Source: Algoriphagus sp. AGSA1 (lineage in GTDB: Bacteria; Bacteroidota; Bacteroidia; Cytophagales; Cyclobacteriaceae). Taken from it: 64,000 bases of DNA. Under the pieces are notes generated by a model. The model ran no database searches. It was not told the DNA's origin and saw only the letters and a program-made list of their open reading frames with translations. Location of the stretch: NCBI RefSeq assembly GCF_021390545.1, contig NZ_JAJUWR010000009.1, forward strand, positions 62,001 to 126,000, given 5' to 3'. How positions within the stretch are numbered: the stretch's first letter is position 1; each line of letters begins with the position of its first letter. The position numbers were made by a program, and so were the translations under genes. Positions 26,013 to 35,153 of this stretch are shown here, piece after piece.

Positions 26013-26451
26013 GTTGTCCTACATCTTGAAAATACCCTTCCAATAAAGCTAATAAATTATGCGGAGGTCTGGTGGGACGATGGTTGTCTTTTTTGAGGAA
26101 GGTGAGAATAGTCCAGCCTTCTGTGATCAGCTCCCCATGTTCATTGAACACCTCATATTCAAATCGGATCCGGGCTCCGGGCAGTGAGGGAATCCGGGTC
26201 TTGATGGTGAGCAGTTCATCGTATTTGCCCGGTTTTATATAGCGAAAATGACTTTCCAGTACGGGCATCATCACTCCTTCTTCCTCCATTTCCCTGTAGC
26301 TAAACCCCACGCTGCGCATGGCTTCCACCCTGGCCACTTCGAAGTACATCGCATAGTTGCCATAATAGACATAGCTCATCTGGTCAGTCTCTGCGTACCT
26401 TACTCTGATTTGGGTCTGGGCAGTGTACATGTCAATATATTTGAGCGGCAT
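26005..26451 (-). CDS. Acyl-CoA thioesterase, YbgC/4-hydroxybenzoyl-CoA type hotdog fold
   Basis: A 148-residue hotdog-fold protein. RVRYAETDQMSYVYYGNY near residues 13-30 carries the catalytic Asp and the Tyr-Gly-Asn pattern of the YbgC group; FEVARVEAMRSVGFSY follows as usual. These enzymes hydrolyse short- or medium-chain acyl-CoA in the cytoplasm and associate with envelope lipids. It overlaps the MltG gene by 20 bases and YihY by 8, so the three are translated together. Confidence 0.88.
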   Translation of the reverse strand: MPLKYIDMYTAQTQIRVRYAETDQMSYVYYGNYAMYFEVARVEAMRSVGFSYREMEEEGVMMPVLESHFRYIKPGKYDELLTIKTRIPSLPGARIRFEYEVFNEHGELITEGWTILTFLKKDNHRPTRPPHNLLALLEGYFQDVGQRD

Positions 26452-27475
26452 TTAGGGCTGCCTGATATCTCCTCGCGTTAGCAGTATGCTGCGCAAGTGT
26501 GACGGCAAAGGCATGGTATCCGGAAAAATCCTCCTTAGCACAGAAATATAGGTAATCGTGATTTTCCGCGTTTAGCACAGCGTCCAATGAGTTGATGTCG
26601 GGAAGATTGATAGGGCCAGGAGGAAGGCCGGCATACATATAGGTGTTGTATGGGCTGTCGGTTTCTTTGTGTATGTTGAGAACCCGCTTCAGTTCAAAAT
26701 CCCCTAAGGCGAATACTAGGGTAGGATCAGCCTGAAGCGGCATATTCAGCCTCAATCTATTCAGATAGACACCGGCGATTTTTGGACGCTCGTCCGCCTT
26801 CTGGCTTTCTGCCTGCACTATGCTTGCCAGGGTGCTTGTTTCTTTTGGGTTTAGGCCAAGTAAACTTGCTTTTTGTCTGCGAGTATCTGTCCAGAAACTG
26901 TTGTATTCCCTATACATGCGGTCAAAAAGTGCCTCTGGACTGGTATTCCACCACAGCTCATAAGTATTGGGGATGAACATGCTCATGATCGTCTCTTCCT
27001 CAAAATCAAATTTCCGTATATAGACAGAATCTTGAATCAGGTCAAGAAACTGATCGCTGGTGATCTCTAGGTTGGCGGTGATCTTTTCTGCCAGGTCCTC
27101 CTTGGTTCTCACGTTGTTGAAAGTGATGCGGACGGGGGTCTGTCTGCCGGAGCGTAATAGTCTGACCAGTTCAAGATTGGTCATTTTAGGAGTGAGGGTG
27201 TAGAGCCCTGGTTTCACCGCTTCCTGATAGTCCAGGATCTTTGCCACGAAGCTAAAGCTTACCAAATCATTTACGACTTGATCATCATATAGCCTGTTTG
27301 CGACAGTCTTATAAGTGTCATTGCTTCCTATCTTCAGCATGTAATTCTGGTCAGAATCTATCAGCACATTCGGGCTGAAAAATACCTGATAGAAATAAAA
27401 ACTCATGGAAATCGCGGTCACTGATACCGCAATGATCAGCACGAGGTAGATGTTTTTTCTTTTATCGCTTTGCAT
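26432..27475 (-). CDS. mltG: Endolytic transglycosylase MltG
   Basis: A 347-residue YceG/MltG protein: one N-terminal membrane anchor (about 10-30), a LysM-like part and the catalytic domain with LASIVQAESQ near 215, where the Glu is the catalytic residue, followed by AGVYLNRLRLNMPLQADPT. MltG cuts nascent glycan strands near the inner membrane and sets their length, working with penicillin-binding proteins. It ends PGPINLPDINSLDAVL...DYLYFCA, the family's usual C-terminus. It is first in the operon with the thioesterase and YihY genes. Confidence 0.93.
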   Translation of the reverse strand: MQSDKRKNIYLVLIIAVSVTAISMSFYFYQVFFSPNVLIDSDQNYMLKIGSNDTYKTVANRLYDDQVVNDLVSFSFVAKILDYQEAVKPGLYTLTPKMTNLELVRLLRSGRQTPVRITFNNVRTKEDLAEKITANLEITSDQFLDLIQDSVYIRKFDFEEETIMSMFIPNTYELWWNTSPEALFDRMYREYNSFWTDTRRQKASLLGLNPKETSTLASIVQAESQKADERPKIAGVYLNRLRLNMPLQADPTLVFALGDFELKRVLNIHKETDSPYNTYMYAGLPPGPINLPDINSLDAVLNAENHDYLYFCAKEDFSGYHAFAVTLAQHTANARRYQAALNAAQIY

Positions 27476-27560
27476 ACAAGGGACAAAAATAGGGAAAATC
27501 TAAGTTGGAGTTTGTGCCAGAGGGAAGTGAATGATACCTTTCTGGCAAAAAAATAATGCC

Positions 27561-27995
27561 ATGGGAGTACTATTGGTCACCTGCGCCGTGCTTTTTTCGG
27601 GCCAGAAAGTGCTTTGTGCCCAGCGATCTTCGACTATGCCGCTTCCCGGTCTATGGGAATTTCCCGGCGGTAAAATTGAAGAGGGTGAGAGTCCTGAGGA
27701 ATGCTTGAACAGAGAGGTCAGGGAGGAATTGGGTATAAGCATCGATATTGTGCGCCCCATGGATCCATCTGAGTATTCCTACACACCCGGAACACTCATC
27801 CATCTGCTTCCATTTATTTGCTGTTGGGCAGGTGGTGAGCTTACTTTGACAGAGCACCAAGCGGTAAAATGGTCGGGAAAGGAAGAATTGATGACTTTGG
27901 AATGGGCGCCGGCGGATATGCCTATTGTGGAGGAATTGCTGGGTAAATGGAACAATATTCAAAAACAACTAGTTGATTACACCAAAGAAACTTAA
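27561..27995 (+). CDS. MutT-like Nudix hydrolase
   Basis: About 144 residues starting at MGVLLVTCAV; an ATG 30 bases earlier (27531) is also possible but lies outside the fold. The Nudix box is complete: GGKIEEGESPEECLNREV, then REELGI, matching GX5EX7REUXEEXGU. With LCAQRSSTMPLPGLWEFPG before it, it most resembles 8-oxo-dGTP diphosphatases of the MutT group, which clear oxidised nucleotides. It begins the plus-strand series with the Sua5 and WbqC genes, 3 bases before the next start. Confidence 0.88.
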   Translation: MGVLLVTCAVLFSGQKVLCAQRSSTMPLPGLWEFPGGKIEEGESPEECLNREVREELGISIDIVRPMDPSEYSYTPGTLIHLLPFICCWAGGELTLTEHQAVKWSGKEELMTLEWAPADMPIVEELLGKWNNIQKQLVDYTKET

Positions 27996-27998
27996 GAT

Positions 27999-28628
27999 AT
28001 GCCCGCTGAATTGATCCGACTATATGAGGAAAACCCAGACCAGGACAAGATCAGAAAAATCGCCGCCACGCTTCGTGATGGTGGCGTGGTGATCTATCCT
28101 ACAGATACGGTCTATGGTATGGGCTGTGATATCATGAACGTACGTGCTGTAGAGCGGATATGCAAAATCAAGGGGATCAACCCTAAAAAGCATAATTTCT
28201 CTATTATCTGTGCTGACCTGAGTAATATTTCCCAGTTTACCAAGGTGATCAGTAAGCCGGTTTTCAAGATGATGAAAAAAGGATTGCCAGGCCCCTTTAC
28301 CTTTATTTTGGAAGCTAGTAATCAGGTCCCGAAGATTCTGCACAGCAAAAAGAAAACACTGGGGATCAGGGTGCCGGACCATAATGTGCCTAGGATGCTG
28401 GTGGAAGAACTGGGGCATCCCATACTCACCACTTCCATCAATGACGAAGATGAAGTGATAGAATACAGTACCGATCCGGAATTGATTTTCGAAAAATACC
28501 AACATCTGGTCGATGTGGTGATAGATGGGGGATATGGGCAGAATATAGCTTCTACCGTATTGGATTGCACGGGCTATGAAGTAGAAGTGCTTAGAGAAGG
28601 TTTGGGCAAACTGGAGAATCTGGAATAG
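27999..28628 (+). CDS. L-threonylcarbamoyladenylate synthase (Sua5/YciO/YrdC family)
   Basis: A 209-residue YrdC-fold protein with YPTDTVYGMGCDIMN near residues 32-46 and the KKHNFSIICAD and LRDGGVVIYPT strands that form the nucleotide- and bicarbonate-binding groove. TsaC-type enzymes make threonylcarbamoyl-AMP for t6A modification of tRNAs reading ANN codons; this branch lacks the C-terminal Sua5 domain and could also be a YciO paralogue. It sits between the Nudix and WbqC genes with gaps of 3 and 4 bases. Confidence 0.82.
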   Translation: MPAELIRLYEENPDQDKIRKIAATLRDGGVVIYPTDTVYGMGCDIMNVRAVERICKIKGINPKKHNFSIICADLSNISQFTKVISKPVFKMMKKGLPGPFTFILEASNQVPKILHSKKKTLGIRVPDHNVPRMLVEELGHPILTTSINDEDEVIEYSTDPELIFEKYQHLVDVVIDGGYGQNIASTVLDCTGYEVEVLREGLGKLENLE

Positions 28629-28632
28629 TCAC

Positions 28633-29259
28633 ATGGCAAAAATCATCGCAGTGGACCTGCATTATTTTCCAAACCTGGAGTTTTTTGCGGCTATATCCGG
28701 AGCAGATGAGCTCCTGTTTTTCCCGGAGGAAACTTATCAAAGGCAGTCCTTTTTCAACCGCACCCAAATACGGCTCGCCAATAAGGTAGGGACGCTCAGT
28801 GTACCTATCCAAGGACGGAGACCGAGACTTCCACAGAAAGATATCAAGATCGATTATACCCAAAACTGGATCAATATTCATCTTAGAAGTATTCAGAGTG
28901 CTTACGGGAAAGCACCTTTTTTCGAATATTATTTTCCTTATTTCGAACAGATGTTTCACAAAAAAACGGAGAGTTTGTGGGAATTGAACTGGCAAATACT
29001 GACAATATGTCTCAGGCTTTTGGGGATGCCTGTCAAGATGCGGGTGTTTGATAACAGTAGGGTTGATTCTTGGTCTGATGATATAAGAGGGCAACTGGTG
29101 CCCCCAGTGCCTTTTTCAGAGCGGGATTACTATAAAGCAACACCCTATTTCCAACTTTTTGGCTTAGACTTTGATCCTAACCTGAGCATTCTGGATTTGT
29201 TGTTTTGTGAAGGGCCAGCATCGAAAGGAATAGTATTAAAGTCTGTAAAAAAACAATGA
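28633..29259 (+). CDS. WbqC family protein
   Basis: A 208-residue cytoplasmic protein of the WbqC family. The family pattern starts with VDLHYFPNLEFFAAI near residue 6 and has QRQSFFNRTQI and GTLSVPIQG near 37-60 and the KAPFFEYYFPYFE stretch near 95. WbqC-like proteins are associated with glycan or O-antigen loci and Bacteroidota often carry a conserved copy; the reaction is not known to me. It is third in the Nudix-Sua5-WbqC set. Confidence 0.82.
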   Translation: MAKIIAVDLHYFPNLEFFAAISGADELLFFPEETYQRQSFFNRTQIRLANKVGTLSVPIQGRRPRLPQKDIKIDYTQNWINIHLRSIQSAYGKAPFFEYYFPYFEQMFHKKTESLWELNWQILTICLRLLGMPVKMRVFDNSRVDSWSDDIRGQLVPPVPFSERDYYKATPYFQLFGLDFDPNLSILDLLFCEGPASKGIVLKSVKKQ

Positions 29260-29340
29260 ACAATCTATAAAAGGATTGTGTTTTCAAAACAAATTCGGTA
29301 ACATACGTACAGGATTATTAAACAATCATATAGGAATTCA

Positions 29341-31869
29341 ATGGAAGCAAAATTTTCGAACAGAGTCAAAGAGGTGATCTCTCTTAGCCGCGAAGAAGCT
29401 CTTCGCCTGGGACATGATTACATTGGCACAGAGCACCTCTTATTGGGGATGATTCGCGAGGGTGAAGGTGTTGCTGTTTCCATTCTTAAGAAATTGGGAG
29501 TGCCAATGGATGAGTTGCGTAATGCGATAGAACGGGCCGTGAAAGGTACCGCAAATCACAACGTAAAAAATATGGCCAATATCCCTCTGACCAGACAGTC
29601 GGAGAAGGTGTTGAAAATCACGTATTTGGAAGCTAAAATATTCAAAAGTCAACTGATCGGGACGGAGCATTTGCTTCTTTCGATTTTGAGGGATGAAGAC
29701 AATATTGCCACTCAGATACTCAACAAATTTGAAATCAATTACGATTCGGTAAAGGAGATGCTGGAAATGTCATCGGACAGTTCGCCTCGTTCCAGAGCTG
29801 AGGCTGAGGATGGAGATGACGATGGTTCCAAGCTTTTTGGTTCTTCGAGCGGAAGCTCCGGAACATCTAAGCCCGGCGCCGAGAAGTCCCGAACTCCCGT
29901 TTTGGATAATTTTGGTAGGGATCTGACCAAAATGGCCGAGGATGATAAGCTGGACCCAATAATCGGTCGTGAGAAGGAAATCGAGCGCGTGGCTCAGATT
30001 CTTTCCAGAAGAAAGAAAAACAATCCGATCTTGATCGGTGAGCCTGGCGTGGGTAAGACAGCGATTGCCGAGGGCTTGGCTCTCAGGATTATCCAGAAAA
30101 AGGTTTCACGGGTATTGTTCAATAAACGGGTAGTTACCCTGGATTTGGCTTCCTTGGTAGCAGGCACGAAATATAGGGGACAATTTGAAGAGAGAATGAA
30201 GGCCGTGATGAACGAACTGGAAAAGTCCCCAAATGTGATCCTGTTCATCGATGAGCTGCATACCATCGTAGGTGCAGGTGGGGCTTCGGGTTCCTTGGAT
30301 GCGTCAAATATGTTCAAGCCGGCCTTGGCTCGTGGAGAAATCCAATGTATAGGAGCTACCACTTTGGATGAGTATCGCCAGTACATTGAGAAAGATGGGG
30401 CTCTGGCAAGAAGATTCCAGATGGTGATGGTAGATGCCACCACCCCTGAGGAGACTGTACAGATCCTAAATAATATTAAGGATAAGTACGAGGATCATCA
30501 CAATGTCAATTATACCGATGAGGCTATTGTTGCTTGTGTGAAACTTTCTGACCGATATATTTCTGACCGATTCCTACCGGATAAAGCCATAGATATTTTG
30601 GACGAGGCGGGAGCTAGAGTCCATATCAACAATATTCATGTACCTGAAGAAATCCTGAAGCTTGAAGCTGAGGTGGAGGATATCAAGACTGAGAAAAACC
30701 GTGTGGTGAAATCCCAGAAATACGAGGAAGCCGCTCAACTGAGAGATAAGGAGAAAAAATTGCTTGAGCAATTAGAGACTGCCAAAAACAAGTGGGAAGA
30801 GGAAAGTAAATCAAAGAGATACACTGTCGATGAGGACCACGTGGCGGAGGTAATCGCCATGATGACAGGTGTTCCTGCGAAGAGAATAGCGCAGAATGAA
30901 GGTGTGAAATTGCTGGGTATGAATACGGAGCTTTCGGGTAAGGTAATCGGACAGGATGAGGCGATCAAGAAGCTGACTAAGGCTATCCAAAGAACCAGGG
31001 TTGGCTTGAAAGATCCTAAAAAGCCGATAGGTTCCTTTATCTTCCTAGGCCCTACGGGAGTTGGGAAAACGGAGTTGGCCAAGATGCTTGCGACTTACCT
31101 CTTTGACAAGGATGATTCTCTGATCAGAATAGATATGTCTGAGTACATGGAAAAGTTCTCCGTGTCCAGATTGGTAGGAGCGCCTCCAGGCTATGTAGGT
31201 TATGAAGAAGGCGGACAGTTGACAGAGAAAGTCAGAAGAAAGCCTTACTCTGTAGTGTTGCTTGATGAGATAGAGAAGGCTCACCCAGATGTGTTCAATA
31301 TCCTTCTGCAAGTATTGGATGATGGGATTTTGACGGATGGTTTGGGTCGAAAAGTGGATTTTAGAAATACCATAATCATCATGACCTCCAACATTGGGGT
31401 GAGGGATCTGAAAGATTTCGGAGCCGGAATAGGGTTTGCCAGCCAGTCGAGAACTGACAATATGGATGAGGTGATGAAGTCAACCATTCAGTCTGCTTTG
31501 AAAAAAGCGTTTAGCCCTGAGTTCTTAAACAGGCTGGATGACGTGGTAGTGTTTAATTCACTTAGTCAAGAACATATCTTTAAGATCATCGATATCAGCT
31601 TAGGCAAGTTGTTTTCCAGAATCACAGATCTGGGCTATAAAATAGAGCTTACAGATAAGGCAAAGGAATTCTTGGCCGAGAAGGGGTATGACCAGCAATA
31701 TGGTGCAAGACCTCTGAACAGAGCTATCCAGAAATACCTGGAGGATGCGATTGCGGAGGAAATCCTCAAGGGAGATCTTTCTGAGGGAGATGTGATCACC
31801 GCAGATTATTCAGGTGAGGGCACAGAACTGACCATCGCAGTGAAAAAGAAAGAAAAAGCTGAAGAGTAA
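29341..31869 (+). CDS. clpC: ATP-dependent Clp protease ATP-binding subunit ClpC
   Basis: An 842-residue AAA+ unfoldase, the usual length. Two N-terminal Clp repeats (about 1-145, RAIEEA-like LSREEALRLGHDYIGTEHLL), first AAA domain with Walker A GEPGVGKT near 235 and Walker B ILFIDELHT, a UVR-type middle part with coiled coil (about 420-470), and second AAA domain with GPTGVGKT near 568 and VVLLDEIEKAHP. It feeds substrates to ClpP and handles stress-damaged proteins. It is preceded by an 81-base leader and followed by a strong terminator, so it is probably a single-gene unit. Confidence 0.95.
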   Translation: MEAKFSNRVKEVISLSREEALRLGHDYIGTEHLLLGMIREGEGVAVSILKKLGVPMDELRNAIERAVKGTANHNVKNMANIPLTRQSEKVLKITYLEAKIFKSQLIGTEHLLLSILRDEDNIATQILNKFEINYDSVKEMLEMSSDSSPRSRAEAEDGDDDGSKLFGSSSGSSGTSKPGAEKSRTPVLDNFGRDLTKMAEDDKLDPIIGREKEIERVAQILSRRKKNNPILIGEPGVGKTAIAEGLALRIIQKKVSRVLFNKRVVTLDLASLVAGTKYRGQFEERMKAVMNELEKSPNVILFIDELHTIVGAGGASGSLDASNMFKPALARGEIQCIGATTLDEYRQYIEKDGALARRFQMVMVDATTPEETVQILNNIKDKYEDHHNVNYTDEAIVACVKLSDRYISDRFLPDKAIDILDEAGARVHINNIHVPEEILKLEAEVEDIKTEKNRVVKSQKYEEAAQLRDKEKKLLEQLETAKNKWEEESKSKRYTVDEDHVAEVIAMMTGVPAKRIAQNEGVKLLGMNTELSGKVIGQDEAIKKLTKAIQRTRVGLKDPKKPIGSFIFLGPTGVGKTELAKMLATYLFDKDDSLIRIDMSEYMEKFSVSRLVGAPPGYVGYEEGGQLTEKVRRKPYSVVLLDEIEKAHPDVFNILLQVLDDGILTDGLGRKVDFRNTIIIMTSNIGVRDLKDFGAGIGFASQSRTDNMDEVMKSTIQSALKKAFSPEFLNRLDDVVVFNSLSQEHIFKIIDISLGKLFSRITDLGYKIELTDKAKEFLAEKGYDQQYGARPLNRAIQKYLEDAIAEEILKGDLSEGDVITADYSGEGTELTIAVKKKEKAEE

Positions 31870-31891
31870 AAAGTTAGCTGAACTAGTTAGA

Positions 31892-31923
31892 GGCCCCAGG
31901 CATTGAGTTTGGGGCTTTTTTTT
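31892..31923 (+). terminator. clpC terminator
   Basis: GGCCCCA (31892-31898) pairs with TGGGGCT (31910-31916) and is followed by eight or nine T, 23 bases after the clpC stop. Confidence 0.85.
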
Positions 31924-31943
31924 GATGTTGTTGCTATTGATTA

Positions 31944-32165
31944 CAAGATTGCCAAGGGCATTCACCGTACCAACCCCGAATACAGCGAAGCGAAATTCGG
32001 GGTGCTAGATAAATGTGAGATCCTAGAGTGCCAACGGCACGATCAGTACTAAAAGATCATGTGGATATAAATACCAATCGTGCCGTTGGCACTCCCTTAC
32101 CTATATTGCCTAGTTAACCCAGAATTGCATTCTGGGCATTTACCGGTCTTGCCTTTGGCAAGATG
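31944..32165. repeat. Nested palindromic element with 18-bp inverted repeat
   Basis: The gap after clpC holds GAGTGCCAACGGCACGAT (32026-32043) and its exact reverse complement (32077-32094) around a 33-base core. On each side is a hairpin: CCCCGAAT/ATTCGGGG (31974-31981 and 31995-32002) and CCCAGAAT/ATTCTGGG (32118-32125 and 32129-32136). The outer parts, AAGATTGCCAAGGGCA (from 31944) and TGCCTTTGGCAAGAT (near 32149-32163), are also imperfectly complementary. No gene lies inside; it resembles a MITE or REP-like element. Confidence 0.65.
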
Positions 32166-32187
32166 AACCATCAGCACCGGCGGAAGT

Positions 32188-32859
32188 TTATTTTTGAAAA
32201 TCATAAACCATCTCAAGAGCCGCATCCTGCGACATTCCTCCCGGATTAAGCCCTGGCATTCCTTCCGGAATGGCTTTGCCAAGCTTATCGTAATAGGATA
32301 CCCAGATCGGGAAAAACTCATTGGAATCCGGATCTTTGAATGTCATTGGGGGTGTTTCGAATACAGGAACTCCGTTATTGGCTTGTTGGAGAGATAAGTG
32401 GATGAGTTCTGAGCAATAGTAGGAGTCATTAAGCAAGTCAAATTCGGAATCATAAGGTTTTCCTAGAAGTTTTTGGGCTTCTTGTAGTGCCGACGGGATT
32501 AGATGCTGGTATTCAGGTTTCAGTCTGCCCACCATTACTTTTGGCTTACCTTCAGTATCCAGATGACGGTTTAGAAAGCTGTCAAGAGGAGTTTTGGATA
32601 CGCCTTTTGAGATTGCCTCCAGTACATACCAGTTATTGTTTTCCAAGAGGAGAAACCCATTATGTGAAAAATCCCTTCCTTCATATCCTGATGTCACCGC
32701 ACGGATCGCATCGCAGAAATCACCACAATCTCCATCCTGAAAAAGTATATCTCCTTCCTGCCAGCTAAACTCAACTTTAGACTGGCAGGAAGACAAAGAA
32801 ATAAGCGTGAAAGCCAATAAGGATATTAAGAGAACCTGCTTAAAAGCCATTGGAATCAT
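32188..32859 (-). CDS. YiiX/YebB-like N1pC/P60 cysteine hydrolase lipoprotein
   Basis: About 223 residues from MIPMAFKQ; this start overlaps the upstream stop as ATGA, and a second ATG (32850) is also possible. The longer upstream frame is a shadow of the neighbouring gene. A lipobox SLSSC ends the signal peptide. The NlpC/P60-like fold of the YiiX type is suggested by GDILFQDGDC..FCDAI, RDFSHNGFLL (catalytic His candidate) and DSYYCSELIH (catalytic Cys candidate). Such proteins are thought to cleave amide bonds in lipids or peptides; the substrate is unknown. It is cotranscribed with the small membrane protein. Confidence 0.8.
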   Translation of the reverse strand: MIPMAFKQVLLISLLAFTLISLSSCQSKVEFSWQEGDILFQDGDCGDFCDAIRAVTSGYEGRDFSHNGFLLLENNNWYVLEAISKGVSKTPLDSFLNRHLDTEGKPKVMVGRLKPEYQHLIPSALQEAQKLLGKPYDSEFDLLNDSYYCSELIHLSLQQANNGVPVFETPPMTFKDPDSNEFFPIWVSYYDKLGKAIPEGMPGLNPGGMSQDAALEMVYDFQK

Positions 32860-33143
32860 ATCGATAAAATAAAAAACATAAGACTCACTGCCAGGATCAA
32901 AATCATCTTCTTGGCTTTTTCTTTGATTTCGGGAGCAAGTTTCCGCTTTCGGATCACGAGTACTGCCAGGCTTAAGCCAACTAATTGCAGCGCCATGCCC
33001 ACGCCGTTCAATGGTCCCATGGGCGCTTCCAATACGCTGAAGTATAAGTTGGCAAGGGCAAGAAGGCACAATACTATGCCGGTAATCCCAAATAAAAAAG
33101 AACGTTGGAGTAGTGTCTTTTCGGAGTGCTCAGTCCATTTCAT
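32856..33143 (-). CDS. Hypothetical small membrane protein (95 aa)
   Basis: Ninety-five residues with three hydrophobic segments (about 14-36, 47-64, 79-95) and a basic loop RKRKLAP between the last two. I recognise no family. Its stop codon overlaps the start of the YiiX-like lipoprotein gene by the four bases ATGA, so the two are coupled. It lies 70 bases downstream of PolX in the same direction. Confidence 0.65.
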   Translation of the reverse strand: MKWTEHSEKTLLQRSFLFGITGIVLCLLALANLYFSVLEAPMGPLNGVGMALQLVGLSLAVLVIRKRKLAPEIKEKAKKMILILAVSLMFFILSI

Positions 33144-33213
33144 TATATCTCAATCTAAATAGGGAGGCAAGATACAAGACTTATTCCTGTCTAGTTACCT
33201 ACGGCGATAGCTT

Positions 33214-34926
33214 TTACTTTTTGCTCTTTATTTTCTCCAGTCTTGAATTGAAATATCTACTTATTTCATCGACGTTCATTGCGTTTAAGGTCATCTCCGC
33301 GGTAAGTCCGCCCTTTCTTCCAACGAGCACACCATACTTCATGTCCGAATAACCTTCCATGGCATGAGCATCAGGATTGATGGAGAGCATCACACCTTGA
33401 TCCATGGCATACCGGACCCATCTCCAGTCCAGATCCAGGCGCCAGGGATTGGCATTGATTTCTATGACCACATTATTGGCAGCGCAGGCATCAACAATCG
33501 CTCTATGGTCAATAGGGTAGCCTTGTCTTCTAAGCAGCAATCTGCCAGTGGGATGTCCTAAAATAGTGGTATAAGGGTTTTCTATTGCCGTGATCAATCG
33601 GGCTGTTGCCCGTCTGATGTCCATGTTCAATATGGAGTGGACTGACGATACAATGAAGTCAAAACTTGCCAGCACTTCCGGGGCATAATCAAGTTTGCCA
33701 TCCGAAAGTATATCGCTTTCTATTCCTTTGAAAATACGGAAAGGAGACATTTCTTTATTTAGTGCGTCGATCTCTTGGTGCTGCTTATTAATTTGGTCCT
33801 CCGTCAAACCACCGGCGTAGAAAGCGGTTTTACTGTGATCCGAGATGCCTAGATAGCCATATCCCAATTCTCTGCAATATTCAGCCATTTGTCTCAGGCT
33901 GTGCTTGCCGTCACTGTAGGTGGAGTGATTGTGAATTATGCCCTTCAGGTCTTTTTCGGTCAGCAAGTCAGGGATTTTATTTTCCTTGGCCATCTCAATC
34001 TCTCCAAATCCCTCACGCATCTCCACGGGGATAAACTGGAGCTTGTTGATGCTGAAAAATTCCTCTTCGCTGGCATAGTCTTTTTTGAACAGCTTTTTTG
34101 CCACACTTTCCTGTTCATCCACTAAGGATTCCAGGTGTAATGGAGCCGCGATAAGAGACAGCTTTTTCCATAGATAATCTTCTTTGGCGCAAAAATGGAC
34201 GCTGATTTTCAAATCGATGTCTTTCAGGTTGCCTCGAAGTACCCTGGGGCCTGATTCGCGTAGATTCCATTCTATGGATTCCATAGACCTGATGTTGGAT
34301 TTCACAGGGGCTAATTCATCCCCGGCTATGAGGAACTCCGCTTCTGTGATGATTTCCAGTCTCCTGGCAAAATCTCCTACAATGTCCAAAGTGGCTTCTG
34401 ACATATAGACCCGCAGCGTTTCTTCCAGCTGGGAAATCATCGGTGCTATGTCAGCATAAAGCCACTTGCCCGAATTGGAAGCTGTAAACTCCAGGTTCTC
34501 TATAATTGTATTCTGGGTTTTTTCCCCGAAACCCTTGATTTTGGCCACCTTTCCAGACTGGCAGGCTTCCATCAATTCATGGGTGGAGGTAATCCCCAAT
34601 TCAGTCCAGAGAGTTTTTATTTTTTTTGGCCCCAAGCCTTTGATCTGAAGCACTTCCAGGATTCCCTCAGGTGTTTTTGCCAGCAATTCCTCAAGCATGG
34701 GGAAGGTGTCAGTTTCCTTAAGCTGTTGTATGGCTTCCAGCATGCTTTTCCCAACTCCCTGAATTGCGGCAAGTTCTTGCTCGCTCAGCACCATGATGTC
34801 CTGATCTCCCCGCTCTAAGCTGATGAGCGCACTTTGATAGCTTCGGATTTTGAAGGGGTTTTCATCGTGAAGTTCCATCAGCTGAATACTGAGTTTTATC
34901 TTTTTCAGAAGTGTCTTGTGATCCAA
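33214..34926 (-). CDS. polX: DNA polymerase/3'-5' exonuclease PolX
   Basis: A 570-residue bacterial family X polymerase of the usual length. The N-terminal 8-kDa and helix-hairpin-helix parts (about 1-140: AIQGVGKSMLEAIQQL, IKGLGPKKIKTLW) precede the polymerase part (about 150-310) and a C-terminal PHP exonuclease domain (about 335-570) with HNHSTYSDGKHSL, SDHSKTAF and INPDAHAMEG as metal-binding motifs. The polymerase catalytic aspartates are not clear (the region around 170-260 lacks an obvious GxxxxxDxD motif), as in other Bacteroidota members, so the polymerase function may be reduced. The role is DNA repair. Confidence 0.88.
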   Translation of the reverse strand: MDHKTLLKKIKLSIQLMELHDENPFKIRSYQSALISLERGDQDIMVLSEQELAAIQGVGKSMLEAIQQLKETDTFPMLEELLAKTPEGILEVLQIKGLGPKKIKTLWTELGITSTHELMEACQSGKVAKIKGFGEKTQNTIIENLEFTASNSGKWLYADIAPMISQLEETLRVYMSEATLDIVGDFARRLEIITEAEFLIAGDELAPVKSNIRSMESIEWNLRESGPRVLRGNLKDIDLKISVHFCAKEDYLWKKLSLIAAPLHLESLVDEQESVAKKLFKKDYASEEEFFSINKLQFIPVEMREGFGEIEMAKENKIPDLLTEKDLKGIIHNHSTYSDGKHSLRQMAEYCRELGYGYLGISDHSKTAFYAGGLTEDQINKQHQEIDALNKEMSPFRIFKGIESDILSDGKLDYAPEVLASFDFIVSSVHSILNMDIRRATARLITAIENPYTTILGHPTGRLLLRRQGYPIDHRAIVDACAANNVVIEINANPWRLDLDWRWVRYAMDQGVMLSINPDAHAMEGYSDMKYGVLVGRKGGLTAEMTLNAMNVDEISRYFNSRLEKIKSKK

Positions 34927-35153
34927 AATTCCTATGGTTATGTGAACGAATTCAGACAGATGTCTTTAAATAAAGTTTCAATTTAATGTACTATGGCTTA
35001 ACTTAAAATTGAAATCCGATTTTCAATTTGCTGTTGGAGGTTAATGCATTGGATAGGAGTGGCATTCATTCCATTTCTTGGGTTTTTGATTCGGGGGATT
35101 GTGTTTACCTTTTGAGAAGCGTTTGCGTATATAATTTTATAATCAATGAATGT

